Shown: positions 17,829-27,593 of the stretch, piece by piece
Position numbering within the stretch: position 1 is the first letter of the stretch
How the letters are laid out: each line of letters starts with the position of its first letter
Origin: DATKWS01 sp035529435
Lineage (GTDB): Bacteria > Krumholzibacteriota > Krumholzibacteriia > Krumholzibacteriales > Krumholzibacteriaceae
NCBI GenBank assembly: GCA_035529435.1
Contig: DATKWS010000154.1
Coordinates: 22,441-86,440, forward strand
Reading direction: 5' to 3'
DNA length: 64,000 nt
The notes under the pieces: generated by a model
What the model saw: only the letters and a program-made list of their open reading frames with translations
What the model was told of the DNA's origin: nothing
Database searches by the model: none
Made by a program: the position numbers and the translations under genes

Positions 17829-20800
17829 TCAACGGTCAGGTGCTGAACGCCGTACTTGTTTGTGCCTGCTCTCGATCCAGGTAAACAGCACCGGTACGAT
17901 GATGAGGTTCGAGATCGTGCAGGTGATCATGCCGCCCACAGTCGGAACGGCGATCGGAATCATCACCTCGCTCCCCGTTCCCGTCGCGAACATAACGGGA
18001 AGGAGCGCCAGCACGGTCGTCGCGGTCGTCATCAGTATCGGGCGGACCCGCAGCACGCCCGCCTCGATCGCCGATCCGATGAAGTCGGTGCTGTCGCGCG
18101 TTCGCATACGCATGTAATCGAGTATCACGATCCCGTCCTCCACCGCGACGCCGAACAGCGCGATGTATCCGACCCAGACGGCGGTGCTGAAGTATATCCC
18201 GAGGATGTACTGCAGGATGACGGCGCCGACGAACGAGAAGGGGAGCGCGCTCACGAGGATCAGTGCCGACGAGAGCGACTTGAACTTGATGAACAGCAGC
18301 AGGTATATGATGAACAGGCAGATCGGCACGAGCACGAGGAGCCGGAGATCGGCCTCGCGTTTGTACTGGTACTGCCCCGCGATACTGTAGTAGACGCCCG
18401 CCGGCAGATCCGGCTTGATGTGCTCCGCAAGCGACCGTTCCACGTGATCGACGAATTCCATGAGTCCCGTGGCGCTCCGGTCTATCGAAACGAAGACACG
18501 CGTGTACGGCAGGGTGTTCTCGGTCGCGATCATCGCCGGTCCCGGTACCCTTCTGATCGTCGCGAGGAGCGCGAGGGGAATCTGGCGCCCGTCCGGTGTC
18601 GATACGAGAACGGCGCCGATTTTATCCTCGCTGTTCCTCAGCTCACGGGGGTAACGGACGCTGATCGGGTATCGTTCCCGTCCCTCGATCGTCATCGCGA
18701 CGTTCATTCCACCGATCGCCGTCGAGATCACGTCCTGCACATCACCGAGAAGGACACCGTAACGGGAGATGCGTTCGCGGTCGATCTCGATCTCGAGGTA
18801 GGGTTTGTTGCCGAGCCGTTCGGCATAGGGCCCCAGTGCGCCGGGAATTTCACGCAGTAGTTCCTCGATCCGGATCGCCACATTCTCGATCGCGTGGAGA
18901 TCGCTGCCGAACACCTTGATGCCGACCGGCGTCTGTATGCCGGTTGCGAGCATGTCGATCCGGTTTCTGATCGGCTGGGTCATGATCGGACTCACACCGG
19001 GCATCTGTGTCTTTTCCTTGATTTCCTCGATCAATTTCTCCCGGGTCATTCCCGGCCGCCACGCGGACCTGTCTTTTAATTTTATGATTGTCTCTATCAT
19101 CGCGACGGGGGCGGGATCGGTCGCCGTCTCGGCCCTGCCGAGCTTCCCGACCACGGTCTCGACTTCGGGGAGCGATTTGATGACTGCATCCTGCGTGCGC
19201 ATCACCTCGTGCACCTGCGTGAGCGAGGCGCCGGGCAGGAGCACCGGCATAAAGAGCAGGTCCCCCTCGTTGAGCGGGGGCATGAACTCACCCGGTATCG
19301 TCGTGGAGAGCAGGAAGCTGCCGGCGAGAATCACCGCCGCCGCGATGATGACGAGCAGGCGGTGCCTGATCGACCACCTGACCACGGGGCGGTAGGTCTG
19401 CGTGAGGAGCCGCGTGATGATGTTCTCCCGTGCATCCCGCAGGCGCCCGCGGAGGAAAAAAGTGCTCAGAACGGGCAGGAGGGTGATCGAAAGTATCGCC
19501 GATACGGTCATGACGAATGTCTTGGTGAATGCGAGGGGGTGGAAGAGTTTTCCGCTCTGACCCACCAGCGCGAAGACCGGAATAAAGGCGACGATGATGA
19601 TGAGAATCGCGAAGAAGATCGGCGGTCCGACCTCGCGGGCCGCCGCGAGTGTGATACCGATCCGCTCATCGCTGCTGATGCGGGTACCCGTCCTGCCCCG
19701 CTCGGAGAGGTGGCGGTGGATGTTCTCCGTCATGACGATCCCCGCGTCGACCATCACACCGATCGCGATTGCGATTCCTCCGAGGGACATGATGTTCGAC
19801 GGGAGTCCGATGCCCTTCATGATGAGAAACGCGCCGAGAATGCCGAGCGGGAGCAGGAGCGCTATGATCAGTGTACTGCGCAGGTGCAGGAGAAACAGGA
19901 GGAGCACGGCGGCGGCTACGAGGATCTCCTCGATCAGCGCCACCTTCAGCGTGTGTGTGGCTCGGTCGATCACCTCGGTCCGGTCGTAGAACGGCACGAT
20001 ACGGATGCCCGGCGGCAGGCCCGCTTCGATCTCCGTTATCTTTTTCTTGGTCCGATTGATCACGCCGAGCGGATTTTCACCGTACCGCATCACGACGACC
20101 CCGCCGACCGCCTCTGCGCCCTCCTTGTCGAGCGCGTTGCGCCTGAAATCGGGTTCGAGCGTGACGGTGGCGACATCGCCGATGGTAACCGGCACACCGT
20201 CCTCCGCGTCGAGAACGATGCGTTCGAGGTCCTCTATCCCCTTGACGAATCCGATCCCCCGGATGATGAACTCCATACCACCCTCTTCGAAGACCTTTGC
20301 GCCGATGTCGATGTTGCTCCGGCTGATCGCGTTGATGATTTTTTTAAATGGAATCCGGTAGGCGAAGAGCTTATCGGGATCGACCTGCACCTGGTACTGG
20401 CGCACGAACCCGCCGATGGAGGCGACCTCGCTGACGCCCTTGACGGCGGTGAGCTGGTAACGTACGTACCAGTCCTGCAGGCTGCGAAGCGTTCCGATAT
20501 CCGTTTCGGCGAGAACGAGCCGGTTACCGTCCTCGGGGCATGTATCCGGTGTGGTGGATGTTACGAGCGGGTGGTCGGGGCAGTAATATACGTTTTCGAT
20601 CGTGTACCAGAAGATCTGACCGAGTGCCGAGGCGTCGGGCCCGAGAACGGGAGTCACGCCGGACGGCATGTCGTTCTGGGCGAGATTGATGCGTTCCAGT
20701 ACCCGCGTCCGTGCCCAGTAGAAGTCGGTCCCTTCATCGAATAAGATATTGACGAGACAGAATCCGAACGCGGAATTGCCGCGAATCGTCTTCACGCGGG

Positions 20801-21029
20801 GGATTCCCATCAACTTCGTCGTGAGGGGATAGGTGACCTGGTCTTCGATATCGCGCGGGCTGCGCCCCGGCCAGTCGGCGATCACGAGGACCTGCATCTC
20901 ACCGATATCGGGAATCGCGTCGACCGGCGTACCGAGCAGCGCCCAGACACCGGCGCCGGCGACGAGCGCGACGATCGACAGCACGATAAAGCGGTTCTCG
21001 AGGCACCATTTGATTATATAATTGATCAT
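17829..21029 (-). CDS. cusA: CusA/CzcA heavy-metal efflux RND pump
   Basis: 1066 residues, full length for an HME-RND pump. It starts MINYIIKWCLENRF with helix 1, has DIGEMQVLVIADWPGRSP typical of CusA/CzcA porter domains, the helix-4 motif GIAIAIGVMVDAGIV with the Asp used in proton relay, and the second repeat GYIALFGVAVEDGIVILDY. It expels monovalent or divalent metal ions across the inner membrane into the periplasmic adaptor and outer channel. The order on the transcript is TolC-like, CusB, CusA. A segment with CPDHPLVTSTTPDTCPEDG at about residues 149-167 contains two Cys and a His and resembles a small metal site inserted in the porter domain. Confidence 0.93.
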   Translation of the reverse strand: MINYIIKWCLENRFIVLSIVALVAGAGVWALLGTPVDAIPDIGEMQVLVIADWPGRSPRDIEDQVTYPLTTKLMGIPRVKTIRGNSAFGFCLVNILFDEGTDFYWARTRVLERINLAQNDMPSGVTPVLGPDASALGQIFWYTIENVYYCPDHPLVTSTTPDTCPEDGNRLVLAETDIGTLRSLQDWYVRYQLTAVKGVSEVASIGGFVRQYQVQVDPDKLFAYRIPFKKIINAISRSNIDIGAKVFEEGGMEFIIRGIGFVKGIEDLERIVLDAEDGVPVTIGDVATVTLEPDFRRNALDKEGAEAVGGVVVMRYGENPLGVINRTKKKITEIEAGLPPGIRIVPFYDRTEVIDRATHTLKVALIEEILVAAAVLLLFLLHLRSTLIIALLLPLGILGAFLIMKGIGLPSNIMSLGGIAIAIGVMVDAGIVMTENIHRHLSERGRTGTRISSDERIGITLAAAREVGPPIFFAILIIIVAFIPVFALVGQSGKLFHPLAFTKTFVMTVSAILSITLLPVLSTFFLRGRLRDARENIITRLLTQTYRPVVRWSIRHRLLVIIAAAVILAGSFLLSTTIPGEFMPPLNEGDLLFMPVLLPGASLTQVHEVMRTQDAVIKSLPEVETVVGKLGRAETATDPAPVAMIETIIKLKDRSAWRPGMTREKLIEEIKEKTQMPGVSPIMTQPIRNRIDMLATGIQTPVGIKVFGSDLHAIENVAIRIEELLREIPGALGPYAERLGNKPYLEIEIDRERISRYGVLLGDVQDVISTAIGGMNVAMTIEGRERYPISVRYPRELRNSEDKIGAVLVSTPDGRQIPLALLATIRRVPGPAMIATENTLPYTRVFVSIDRSATGLMEFVDHVERSLAEHIKPDLPAGVYYSIAGQYQYKREADLRLLVLVPICLFIIYLLLFIKFKSLSSALILVSALPFSFVGAVILQYILGIYFSTAVWVGYIALFGVAVEDGIVILDYMRMRTRDSTDFIGSAIEAGVLRVRPILMTTATTVLALLPVMFATGTGSEVMIPIAVPTVGGMITCTISNLIIVPVLFTWIESRHKQVRRSAPDR

Positions 21030-21065
21030 GCGTGTTCCTCACATGAAGCAGTGCGATTATATTGA

Positions 21066-22385
21066 TCAGTGCCGGTGCTGGATCTGCGAATCCTTTTTCC
21101 CGCTTTCCTTTCCGATGGCGCCGCCGTAGACCTCTTCGGCCTCGCCGGTCAGCTGGGTCTGGCTGTCCAGAAGGAAGCTGCCGCGCTCCACCACACGCTC
21201 ACCCTCCCGGAGCCCGTCAAGAATGACATAGAATCCCTCGGCCATGGGACCGATCCTCACCCGCCGCAGCTCGTAACGGCCCGGTGCGATCTCGACGAAC
21301 GCGACGGTTCTGGTCCCCGTATTGATGACGGCCGAGCGGGGAACGGCAAGAACGCCGTCATGCTCCACCGTCTCCTGGGTATGCATGGTTCCGTGCGCTG
21401 TCTCGGTTTCGTGGCTGTCGGCCGGCATGATCGGGATGTGGATCTCGACACGTACGAACATTCCCGGCATGAGAGCTCGATCCTTGTTGCCGGTTTCGAT
21501 CCTGATCTTCGCACTTCGTGTTTTTGTATCGAGAACCGGCTCGATAAAGGTGACCTCGCCGTCGAACGTCTGGCCGGGACGGGCCTCGGGGGAAATGATC
21601 GCGTGCTGGCCGGTCGCCACGGCGTCGAGATCGTGCTCGAAAACATCGGCGACGATCCATACACGGTCGAGGTCGGCAAGGTGCACGAGAGGTTCGCCTT
21701 CCCTCACGTATGCACCCTCCATGATATTTTTATGAATCACCGTACCGCCGGTCGGTGCGTGCACCGTGAGCTCCGTCCACGGCTCGCCGCGCCCGGCGAG
21801 TTCCGAGATCTGCTTTTCGGTGATCCCCCACAGACGCAGTTTCTCCCTCGCCGCCGGCTCCAGCGTTGAGCCGCGGGCGAGGATGAACTCCTTCTGCGCC
21901 GAGAGGAGCTCGGGGCTGTATATCGCCGCGATGGGTTCGCCGGCCGAGAATTCCTTGCCGGTGTAATCAGCGTACAGGTGTTCGATGCGTCCGCCCACGC
22001 GCGCCGATACGACGGCGAGACTCGTCTCGTCATAGATCACCCGGCCCGCCGCGCGGATCGTTTTGGACAGCATCCGTCTCGCGACCTCGACCGTACGGAT
22101 CCTGGCGAGGCGGGCGGCATCCGTACCGATGACAAGCTCGACGGCCTTCGACGCCCCTTCCGGCACGGCGCCGGCGGGCTGCACGTATACCGGCACGAGG
22201 TCCATGTTGCAGATGGGGCACTTGCCCGCGGTCTCCGATTTGACCGTTGGGTGCATCCCGCAGGTCCAGTACAGGATGTTCCGGTCGTCGTCCTGAGCAT
22301 GTGCAGGCACCACGGCTGCAACGACGAGTACTGCGGCCAAAAGCGCCACCGTCGAAATATGTATTCTCAATAGTGCATGTATCAT
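21066..22385 (-). CDS. cusB: CusB-like periplasmic adaptor with N-terminal heavy-metal-binding domain
   Basis: 439 residues. Signal peptide 1-30 (cut after AHA), then a heavy-metal-binding domain YWTCGMHP...CPICNMDLVPV at residues 39-66, with Cys, Met and His ligands, then the membrane-fusion-protein lipoyl, hairpin and beta-barrel parts. The C-terminus is rich in charged residues and ends in QIQHRH. It links the RND pump to the outer-membrane channel and passes metal to the pump. GGAGGCC lies six bases from the ATG. The metal domain argues for Cu/Ag rather than Zn/Co, but specificity is inferred. Confidence 0.92.
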   Translation of the reverse strand: MIHALLRIHISTVALLAAVLVVAAVVPAHAQDDDRNILYWTCGMHPTVKSETAGKCPICNMDLVPVYVQPAGAVPEGASKAVELVIGTDAARLARIRTVEVARRMLSKTIRAAGRVIYDETSLAVVSARVGGRIEHLYADYTGKEFSAGEPIAAIYSPELLSAQKEFILARGSTLEPAAREKLRLWGITEKQISELAGRGEPWTELTVHAPTGGTVIHKNIMEGAYVREGEPLVHLADLDRVWIVADVFEHDLDAVATGQHAIISPEARPGQTFDGEVTFIEPVLDTKTRSAKIRIETGNKDRALMPGMFVRVEIHIPIMPADSHETETAHGTMHTQETVEHDGVLAVPRSAVINTGTRTVAFVEIAPGRYELRRVRIGPMAEGFYVILDGLREGERVVERGSFLLDSQTQLTGEAEEVYGGAIGKESGKKDSQIQHRH

Positions 22386-22406
22386 CTCTGGCCTCCTACC
22401 GGATAA

Positions 22407-23705
22407 TTACTCTATGGGTACGAGATCCGCGCCGGCCGCCTCCTCGAGGGCGGCGATCGTGCGTTCAAGCTCGGCTGTTTTCTCGGCATGCGAGATCTGG
22501 AGCTCGAGGAGCATGACCTCGCTGTCCAGTACGGAGAGGAAATCGACCTCCCCCGTCACGTATCCGGCCTCGGCCGATTCGAGTACCCTGCGGCCCCGCG
22601 GTATCAGCTCATCCTCGTAGAGGGACACCATGTCACGGGCGATGCGGTACTGCCGGTGGAGAGATTCGATGGCCGCGAGAATGTGCGACCGCGCCGAGGC
22701 GAGCGTGTACTCGGCATGACGAACGAGGCTCCTCGCGGCCGCGACATCCCCGCGCACCTTGCCGAACCAGAGTGGAATCCTGGCGCCGATCGATACATTC
22801 CACGCATCATTTCCCGAATCGGGGATAGCGAGCGGCGATTCACCGATGACAAAGTAACTCATGCCGACGGTGAAATCGGGTAGGTATCCCTTGCGTGCCA
22901 GGGCGACCGATTGCATGCGCTGATCGACGACGAGTTCTCCCAAACGGAGCTCGGGCTGGTCGAGTGCGAGCCGGCGGAGCTCATCGAGGGACAAGCCGAT
23001 CTCGCTGGTCGTCCCGGCCGGTTCGATCTCGATCGGATCGTTCGGTCGCCTGTTCAGGAGTTCATTGAGGGAAGCCGTCAGGGTCGAACGCCGTTCATCA
23101 TTGGCAAGTTTTTTCTCGTGCAATCTCAGCCGCTGCATCTGCACCTTCAGAAGATCATGCTGGGGCGCCTTTCCGGTTTCCAGGCGTGTATTGACGAGCT
23201 GCTCGAACTGCCCGAACAACTCGTCCTGCCGATCGAGGATCGCATCGGCGCGTTCGGCGGCGAGGAGCGTATAATACGCATCCTTGACCTTCCTGCGTAT
23301 TCTGAGCGTCGTGATTTTCAGCCTCTCCTGCGTGATCGTCGCTTCAAGGGTGGAAATGCTCCCCTTCGCCGAGAGCTTACCGGGGAAGGGGATCGGCTGC
23401 ATCAGGTACAGAATGCTGCGCTGCGGGCCGAGGCGAGTCTCGATGCTCTCGGGGAAGTAGGTGAAGGTGAACATCGGATCGGGGTAGCCCTTCGCAACGG
23501 ATACACGATGCCCGGCCGCATATACCGCCTCTTCGGCCGCACGTATCTCGGGATTGCGCCGCGATGCGATATCGAGCAGATTGTTCAGTGTAAAGACATA
23601 CGTGGTGTCTCGCGTATCCTCCAGTGAGTACCCCGCCGACACAGAGACGATCAAAATGGCCGTCGATGCAATGGCCGTCGCGATATACCGGCAGATAGTT
23701 TTCAA
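22407..23705 (-). CDS. TolC-family outer-membrane efflux channel
   Basis: 432 residues with an N-terminal signal sequence and the two-repeat OEP pattern: LNNLLDIASRRNPEIRAAEEAVYAAG opens repeat 1 and LDELRRLALDQPELRLGELVVDQRM repeat 2, each followed by long coiled-coil helices. It is the outer duct of the CusCBA tripartite pump. The start is a TTG preceded by AAGGAAAAAAC. It is the first gene of the operon, so the operator should lie in the following 390-base intergenic region. Confidence 0.9.
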   Translation of the reverse strand: MKTICRYIATAIASTAILIVSVSAGYSLEDTRDTTYVFTLNNLLDIASRRNPEIRAAEEAVYAAGHRVSVAKGYPDPMFTFTYFPESIETRLGPQRSILYLMQPIPFPGKLSAKGSISTLEATITQERLKITTLRIRRKVKDAYYTLLAAERADAILDRQDELFGQFEQLVNTRLETGKAPQHDLLKVQMQRLRLHEKKLANDERRSTLTASLNELLNRRPNDPIEIEPAGTTSEIGLSLDELRRLALDQPELRLGELVVDQRMQSVALARKGYLPDFTVGMSYFVIGESPLAIPDSGNDAWNVSIGARIPLWFGKVRGDVAAARSLVRHAEYTLASARSHILAAIESLHRQYRIARDMVSLYEDELIPRGRRVLESAEAGYVTGEVDFLSVLDSEVMLLELQISHAEKTAELERTIAALEEAAGADLVPIE

Positions 23706-24092
23706 GTTTTTTCCTTAACGCCCTGACATCCCCGGGGAGCAAACAGCCGCATCAGCGAGTGATCATATACTGAGATGTTCACTATGCTATTATAGTGTTT
23801 GGATACGCTCCGGTTCCAGCAATACTTATTATTATATAAATTTTTCTCTCATCGGCGCGTGACGGGTAATACCGGGATTCTCTGACCGACGGCATGGTAG
23901 CCGACGGCCCGAACGACGGCGAACCACGCCCCGTCCGCCGGCGAGATGATTACGGGACCGGAATCACCGTTTACCTATATAAATAATATTAATTCTTGTT
24001 TACGCGGAAACAACATAATAGATTTATAATAGGAATGTGACAGAATATGGCGCGTCGAGATGATCCGGCGCGCAACAGCGAGGCGATTAATC
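23706..24092. other. divergent regulatory region between efflux operon and msrAB
   Basis: About 390 bases between divergently transcribed genes, much more AT-rich than the neighbouring coding DNA at 23760-23860 and 23970-24050. It holds two short inverted repeats, CACTAT/ATAGTG at 23780-23797 and TTGTTT/AAACAA at 23996-24013, and a TATAAT at 24025-24030 on the plus strand. No ORF is convincing. No metal-responsive regulator gene is adjacent. Confidence 0.5.
23780..23797. promoter_or_regulatory. inverted repeat CACTAT-N6-ATAGTG, candidate operator
   Basis: A perfect 6-base inverted repeat with a 6-base spacer, 75 bases upstream of the TolC-like start. Its position fits an operator for the metal efflux operon, but the motif does not match a regulator box I know. 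Confidence 0.3.
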
Positions 24093-25235
24093 ATGAAACG
24101 TCCGAACAAGAACGGCATGTGGCTGTTGGGATTGGTGTTGATTGCGATGATAGGTAGTTCTACAAACGGTACGGAACTGGAGAAGGCCACCTTTGCCGGT
24201 GGTTGTTTCTGGTGCATGGAGGGACCGTTCGAGCAACTCGACGGCGTCGTCGAAGTCGTCTCGGGCTACACCGGCGGGCAGGTCGAAAATCCGTCCTACG
24301 AAGCTGTCTGTTCCGGAACGACCGGACATTACGAGGCGGTTCAGGTGGTCTATGATCCATCGAAGGTCGACTACGAACAACTTCTCGAGGTTTTCTGGCG
24401 GCAGATCGATCCGACCGATCCCGGCGGACAATTCGCCGACCGCGGCCCCCAGTACCGTACGGCGATCTTCTACCACACCGAGGCGCAGAGAGAACTCGCC
24501 GAGCGTGCCAAGAAGGCATTGGACGGATCGGGTATATTCAAGCGGCCGGTCGTTACGGAGATAAAACAGGCCTCGATCTTCTACGAAGCGGAGGATTACC
24601 ACCAGGAATATTACCGGACCTGCCCGGTGCAGTACAAGGCATACCGGAGCGGATCGGGGCGAGAGGGATTTATCAATACTATATGGGGCGAAAGGTCCGG
24701 GAATATTTTTCAGAAACGGGATGATACTACGGAGCCGTCCGGCGGGGGAGGGGACTCCCCGGAAGCAGACCGCCGGGAAGGGAGCGGTGCATACATGAAG
24801 CCGGGCAGCGACGATTTGAAGGATAAACTCACCCCGCTCCAGTACGCGGTAACACAGGAGTGCGGGACGGAGCGGGCGTTCGACAACGAGTTCTGGAACA
24901 ACAAGCGCGAAGGTATTTACGTCGATATCGTCACGGGGGAGCCGCTCTTCAGCTCGGTCGACAAGTTCGATTCGGGTACGGGATGGCCGAGCTTCACGAA
25001 GCCGCTCGCACCGGACAACATTGTCGAGAAGGCCGATCGCAGCAACTTCATGACTCGTACCGAGGTGCGCAGCCGGCACGGAGATTCCCACCTCGGGCAC
25101 GTCTTCGAGGACGGGCCGGCGCCGACGGGTTTCCGGTACTGCATCAACTCCGCCGCGCTTCGATTCATCCCGAAAGAGGATCTCGAGAAAGAAGGGTACG
25201 GCGAGTATCTAACATTGTTCGAAAAGAAAGAATAA
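24093..25235 (+). CDS. msrAB: secreted peptide-methionine sulfoxide reductase MsrA-MsrB fusion
   Basis: About 380 residues. A signal peptide or anchor (WLLGLVLIAMIGSS) is followed by MsrA with the catalytic GCFWCME at residues 37-43 and, after a Gly/Asp/Glu linker, MsrB with QECGTERAFDNEFW, DSGTGWPSF, GDSHLGHVF and the catalytic RYCINSAAL. The two CxxC zinc sites of many MsrB proteins are absent (DIVTGEP instead), as in PilB-type fusions. It repairs both stereoisomers of oxidised methionine in exported proteins. GAGGCG precedes this ATG; an upstream in-frame ATG has no signal-like start. A terminator follows at once. Confidence 0.93.
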   Translation: MKRPNKNGMWLLGLVLIAMIGSSTNGTELEKATFAGGCFWCMEGPFEQLDGVVEVVSGYTGGQVENPSYEAVCSGTTGHYEAVQVVYDPSKVDYEQLLEVFWRQIDPTDPGGQFADRGPQYRTAIFYHTEAQRELAERAKKALDGSGIFKRPVVTEIKQASIFYEAEDYHQEYYRTCPVQYKAYRSGSGREGFINTIWGERSGNIFQKRDDTTEPSGGGGDSPEADRREGSGAYMKPGSDDLKDKLTPLQYAVTQECGTERAFDNEFWNNKREGIYVDIVTGEPLFSSVDKFDSGTGWPSFTKPLAPDNIVEKADRSNFMTRTEVRSRHGDSHLGHVFEDGPAPTGFRYCINSAALRFIPKEDLEKEGYGEYLTLFEKKE

Positions 25236-25246
25236 TGCCGCTCTCG

Positions 25247-25285
25247 GGGTGCCGTGTCCCCGCGGCACGCGGCACCCTTTGTTTT
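25247..25285 (+). terminator. Rho-independent terminator after msrAB
   Basis: GGGTGCCG at 25247-25254 pairs with CGGCACCC at 25270-25277 and is followed by TTTGTTTT. It lies 12 bases after the msrAB stop and just before the convergent AbgT gene. Confidence 0.75.
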
Positions 25286-25301
25286 CATTGCGTCCTCCCG
25301 A

Positions 25302-26840
25302 TCAGGGAAGGCGGATCGGTGCATCCGGCCCCGTTGGGAGCCCCAGCAGCATCCAGACGGCTAGCAGAATCGTCCAGAAGATACCGAATACAATGGTGTA
25401 CGGCAGCATTGTCGCCGTGATCGTACCGATCCCGTACTTCTCGTCGTACTTCTGCGCGAAGGCGACGATGAGGGCGAAGTAGCTCATCATCGGTGTGATG
25501 ATATTGGTAATCGAATCCCCGATCCGGAACGCCGCCTGCGTGATCCCCGGGTGGTAACCGAGGAGCATGAACATCGGGACGAAGATCGGCGCCATGATCG
25601 CCCACTTGGCCGATGCGCTCCCCATGAAGAGGTTGATGAACGCCGAGAGGACGACGAACGCTACGAGCAGCCAGACGCCCGTGAAGCCGATCGAACGCAG
25701 CAGCTCCGCCCCCTTGATCGCGAGGAGCACGCCCATGTTGCTGTTCTTGAAGTAGTAGACGAACTGGCCGGCGAAGAAGACGAGGACGATGTACCCGGCG
25801 AGACCCTTCATCGAGCCGGTCATGTGCCGTACGGCGTCCTTGTCGTTTCGAATCGTACCGACCGCTATCCCGTAGGCGAGACCGGGAACGAGGAAAAAGA
25901 CCATGATCGCCGTTATGAGGCCGCTCATGAAGGGGGAACGGAGCAGCGATCCCGTCTCGGGGTTGCGGAGTATCGCGTTTCCCGGGATCGTGAGGATCGC
26001 GAGGATAACGAGCACCGCCGCAAGGGAGATACCCGCCCAAGCGAGTCCCCGCTTCTCGTTGCGAGAGACCTCGTCAAACGCCTCGGTCTTACCCTCGTAG
26101 GCACCGAGCCGCGGTTCGACGAACTTCTCCGTCACCCACGTTCCGAGCACGACGAGGAGACATGCGGAGACGATCATGAAATAGAAGTTGACGGCCGGAT
26201 TGATATGCATCGAGGGATCGACGAGGTTGGCGGCCGATTCGGAGAGGCCGGCGAGGATCGGGTCGATCGATCCGATCAGGAAATTGGCGCCGAATCCGCC
26301 CGAGACGCCGCAGAACGCGGCCGCGATCCCCGCGAGCGGATGGCGCTTGAAGGCGGCGAAGATCATACCTCCGAGGGGGATCAGGACGACGTACCCCGCG
26401 CTCGAGGCGAGGTGCGAGAGGATCCCGGCGGCGATGACCGCCGCCGTGACGAGGCGCCGCGGGGCGGCGGTCACGAGGTGCCTGAGGAGCGCCGAGAGAA
26501 GGCCGGAACCCTCGGCGACGCCGATGCCGATCATCGCGACGAGGACGATGCCGAGCGGGGGAAAGTAGACGAAGTTGTCGGTCGCCTTGGAGAATATGAA
26601 GCGGAGCCCCTCGGCGTTCAGAAGGCTCACCGCCTTGATCGTCTCGCCGGTGCCGGGGTGCACGGCCGTCGTTCCGCTCCGCGAGACGATCTCCGATACG
26701 ATCACGACCGCGAGGGCGAATATCGCGAACAGGGTAGCCGGGTGGGGAAAGCGGTTCCCGACCGTTTCGATTCTATCCAACATCCTCAGCAGGACGGAGC
26801 GGCCGGCCGCCGCCGGTTTATTGGAATCCTCTCGATCCAT
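25302..26840 (-). CDS. AbgT family transporter
   Basis: 512 residues with a dozen or so transmembrane helices. Family markers: the N-terminal ...RIETVGNRFPHPATLF, GIGVAEGSGLLSALLR, FGANFLIGSIDPILAGLSESAA, FINLFMGSASAKWAIMAPIFVPM and FRIGDSITNIITPMMSYF. AbgT proteins import p-aminobenzoyl-glutamate or act as antimetabolite efflux pumps. No aminobenzoyl-glutamate hydrolase (abgA/B) is adjacent, so the substrate is open. GAGGAGCTG is well placed before the ATG. Confidence 0.92.
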   Translation of the reverse strand: MDREDSNKPAAAGRSVLLRMLDRIETVGNRFPHPATLFAIFALAVVIVSEIVSRSGTTAVHPGTGETIKAVSLLNAEGLRFIFSKATDNFVYFPPLGIVLVAMIGIGVAEGSGLLSALLRHLVTAAPRRLVTAAVIAAGILSHLASSAGYVVLIPLGGMIFAAFKRHPLAGIAAAFCGVSGGFGANFLIGSIDPILAGLSESAANLVDPSMHINPAVNFYFMIVSACLLVVLGTWVTEKFVEPRLGAYEGKTEAFDEVSRNEKRGLAWAGISLAAVLVILAILTIPGNAILRNPETGSLLRSPFMSGLITAIMVFFLVPGLAYGIAVGTIRNDKDAVRHMTGSMKGLAGYIVLVFFAGQFVYYFKNSNMGVLLAIKGAELLRSIGFTGVWLLVAFVVLSAFINLFMGSASAKWAIMAPIFVPMFMLLGYHPGITQAAFRIGDSITNIITPMMSYFALIVAFAQKYDEKYGIGTITATMLPYTIVFGIFWTILLAVWMLLGLPTGPDAPIRLP

Positions 26841-27101
26841 CGATCAGCTCCTCGTCATGTCCATCGTACGACACCGCACGTAAATCGCGGCCATACCCTC
26901 GGTATCCCGGCCGATGCACGTGATTCGCCCGGCGGCCCGGAGGTCCCATGCCGTTGCGCCGGGTGCCGAACGTGACTACTTGCTTTTTTGGACCATATAA
27001 ATATCACGATGTGCAGGCAAGGGATTTCCTGCACCGGAGTATGCTGCGGACGCCGCCCGTATCCCCCCGAAAGCGCACGGCCGTCGATTCTTGAGCCGCC
27101 G

Positions 27102-27518
27102 CTACTGGAGCCCGCTGCCCACCGTTGCGGGGATGAGCCTGCCGAACTTCACGCCCTTCATCGCGATCAGCTCATCGGAGATCCGCTGAACGCGGTCCGG
27201 TCGTCCGCGCAATACCTTGGCCTCGAGGCAATTGTCATGATCGAGGTGCAGGTGGAGTGTGGCGATGATCTCACCGCCCCAATCGTGCTCCTTGTCGAGA
27301 AGGCGCGATGACAGCTCGCGCCGGTGGTGGTCGAATACAATCACGAGCACACCGATCACTTCCCCCGTCGCCTCGCTCCATTCTTCCTGCACCAGCGCAC
27401 CGCGAACGAGATCGCGTATCGCCTCGGAGCGATTCGGGTACCGCCGCCGTTTCACTATGCGGTCGAGCCTTCCGAGCAGTTCGCCGTCCATCGAAACACC
27501 GAATCGTGTCGTTTTCAT
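27102..27518 (-). CDS. nikR: nickel-responsive transcriptional regulator NikR
   Basis: 138 residues. An N-terminal ribbon-helix-helix (TTRFGVSMDGELLGRLDRIV and ...NRSEAIRDLVRGAL) is followed by an ACT-like nickel domain whose four ligands are all present: His78 in KEHDW, His89 and His91 in TLHLHLDHDNC, and Cys97. It represses nickel uptake when nickel is plentiful. It is the last gene of the CbiM/CbiQ-CbiO operon, and a matching operator lies in front of the first gene (30269-30295), so it probably controls its own operon. Confidence 0.93.
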   Translation of the reverse strand: MKTTRFGVSMDGELLGRLDRIVKRRRYPNRSEAIRDLVRGALVQEEWSEATGEVIGVLVIVFDHHRRELSSRLLDKEHDWGGEIIATLHLHLDHDNCLEAKVLRGRPDRVQRISDELIAMKGVKFGRLIPATVGSGLQ

Positions 27519-27593
27519 AGGCCGGATTCCTCCATTTTCGTCCCTGTCACGGCAGTTGCGCCCGTGCCGGACATCGCACCCGGCGGTTTCCCG

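Noticed and set aside
19209..20744. 511-codon plus-strand frame inside cusA
   Set aside because: Shadow of the CusA codons; composition is extreme and no motif is visible.
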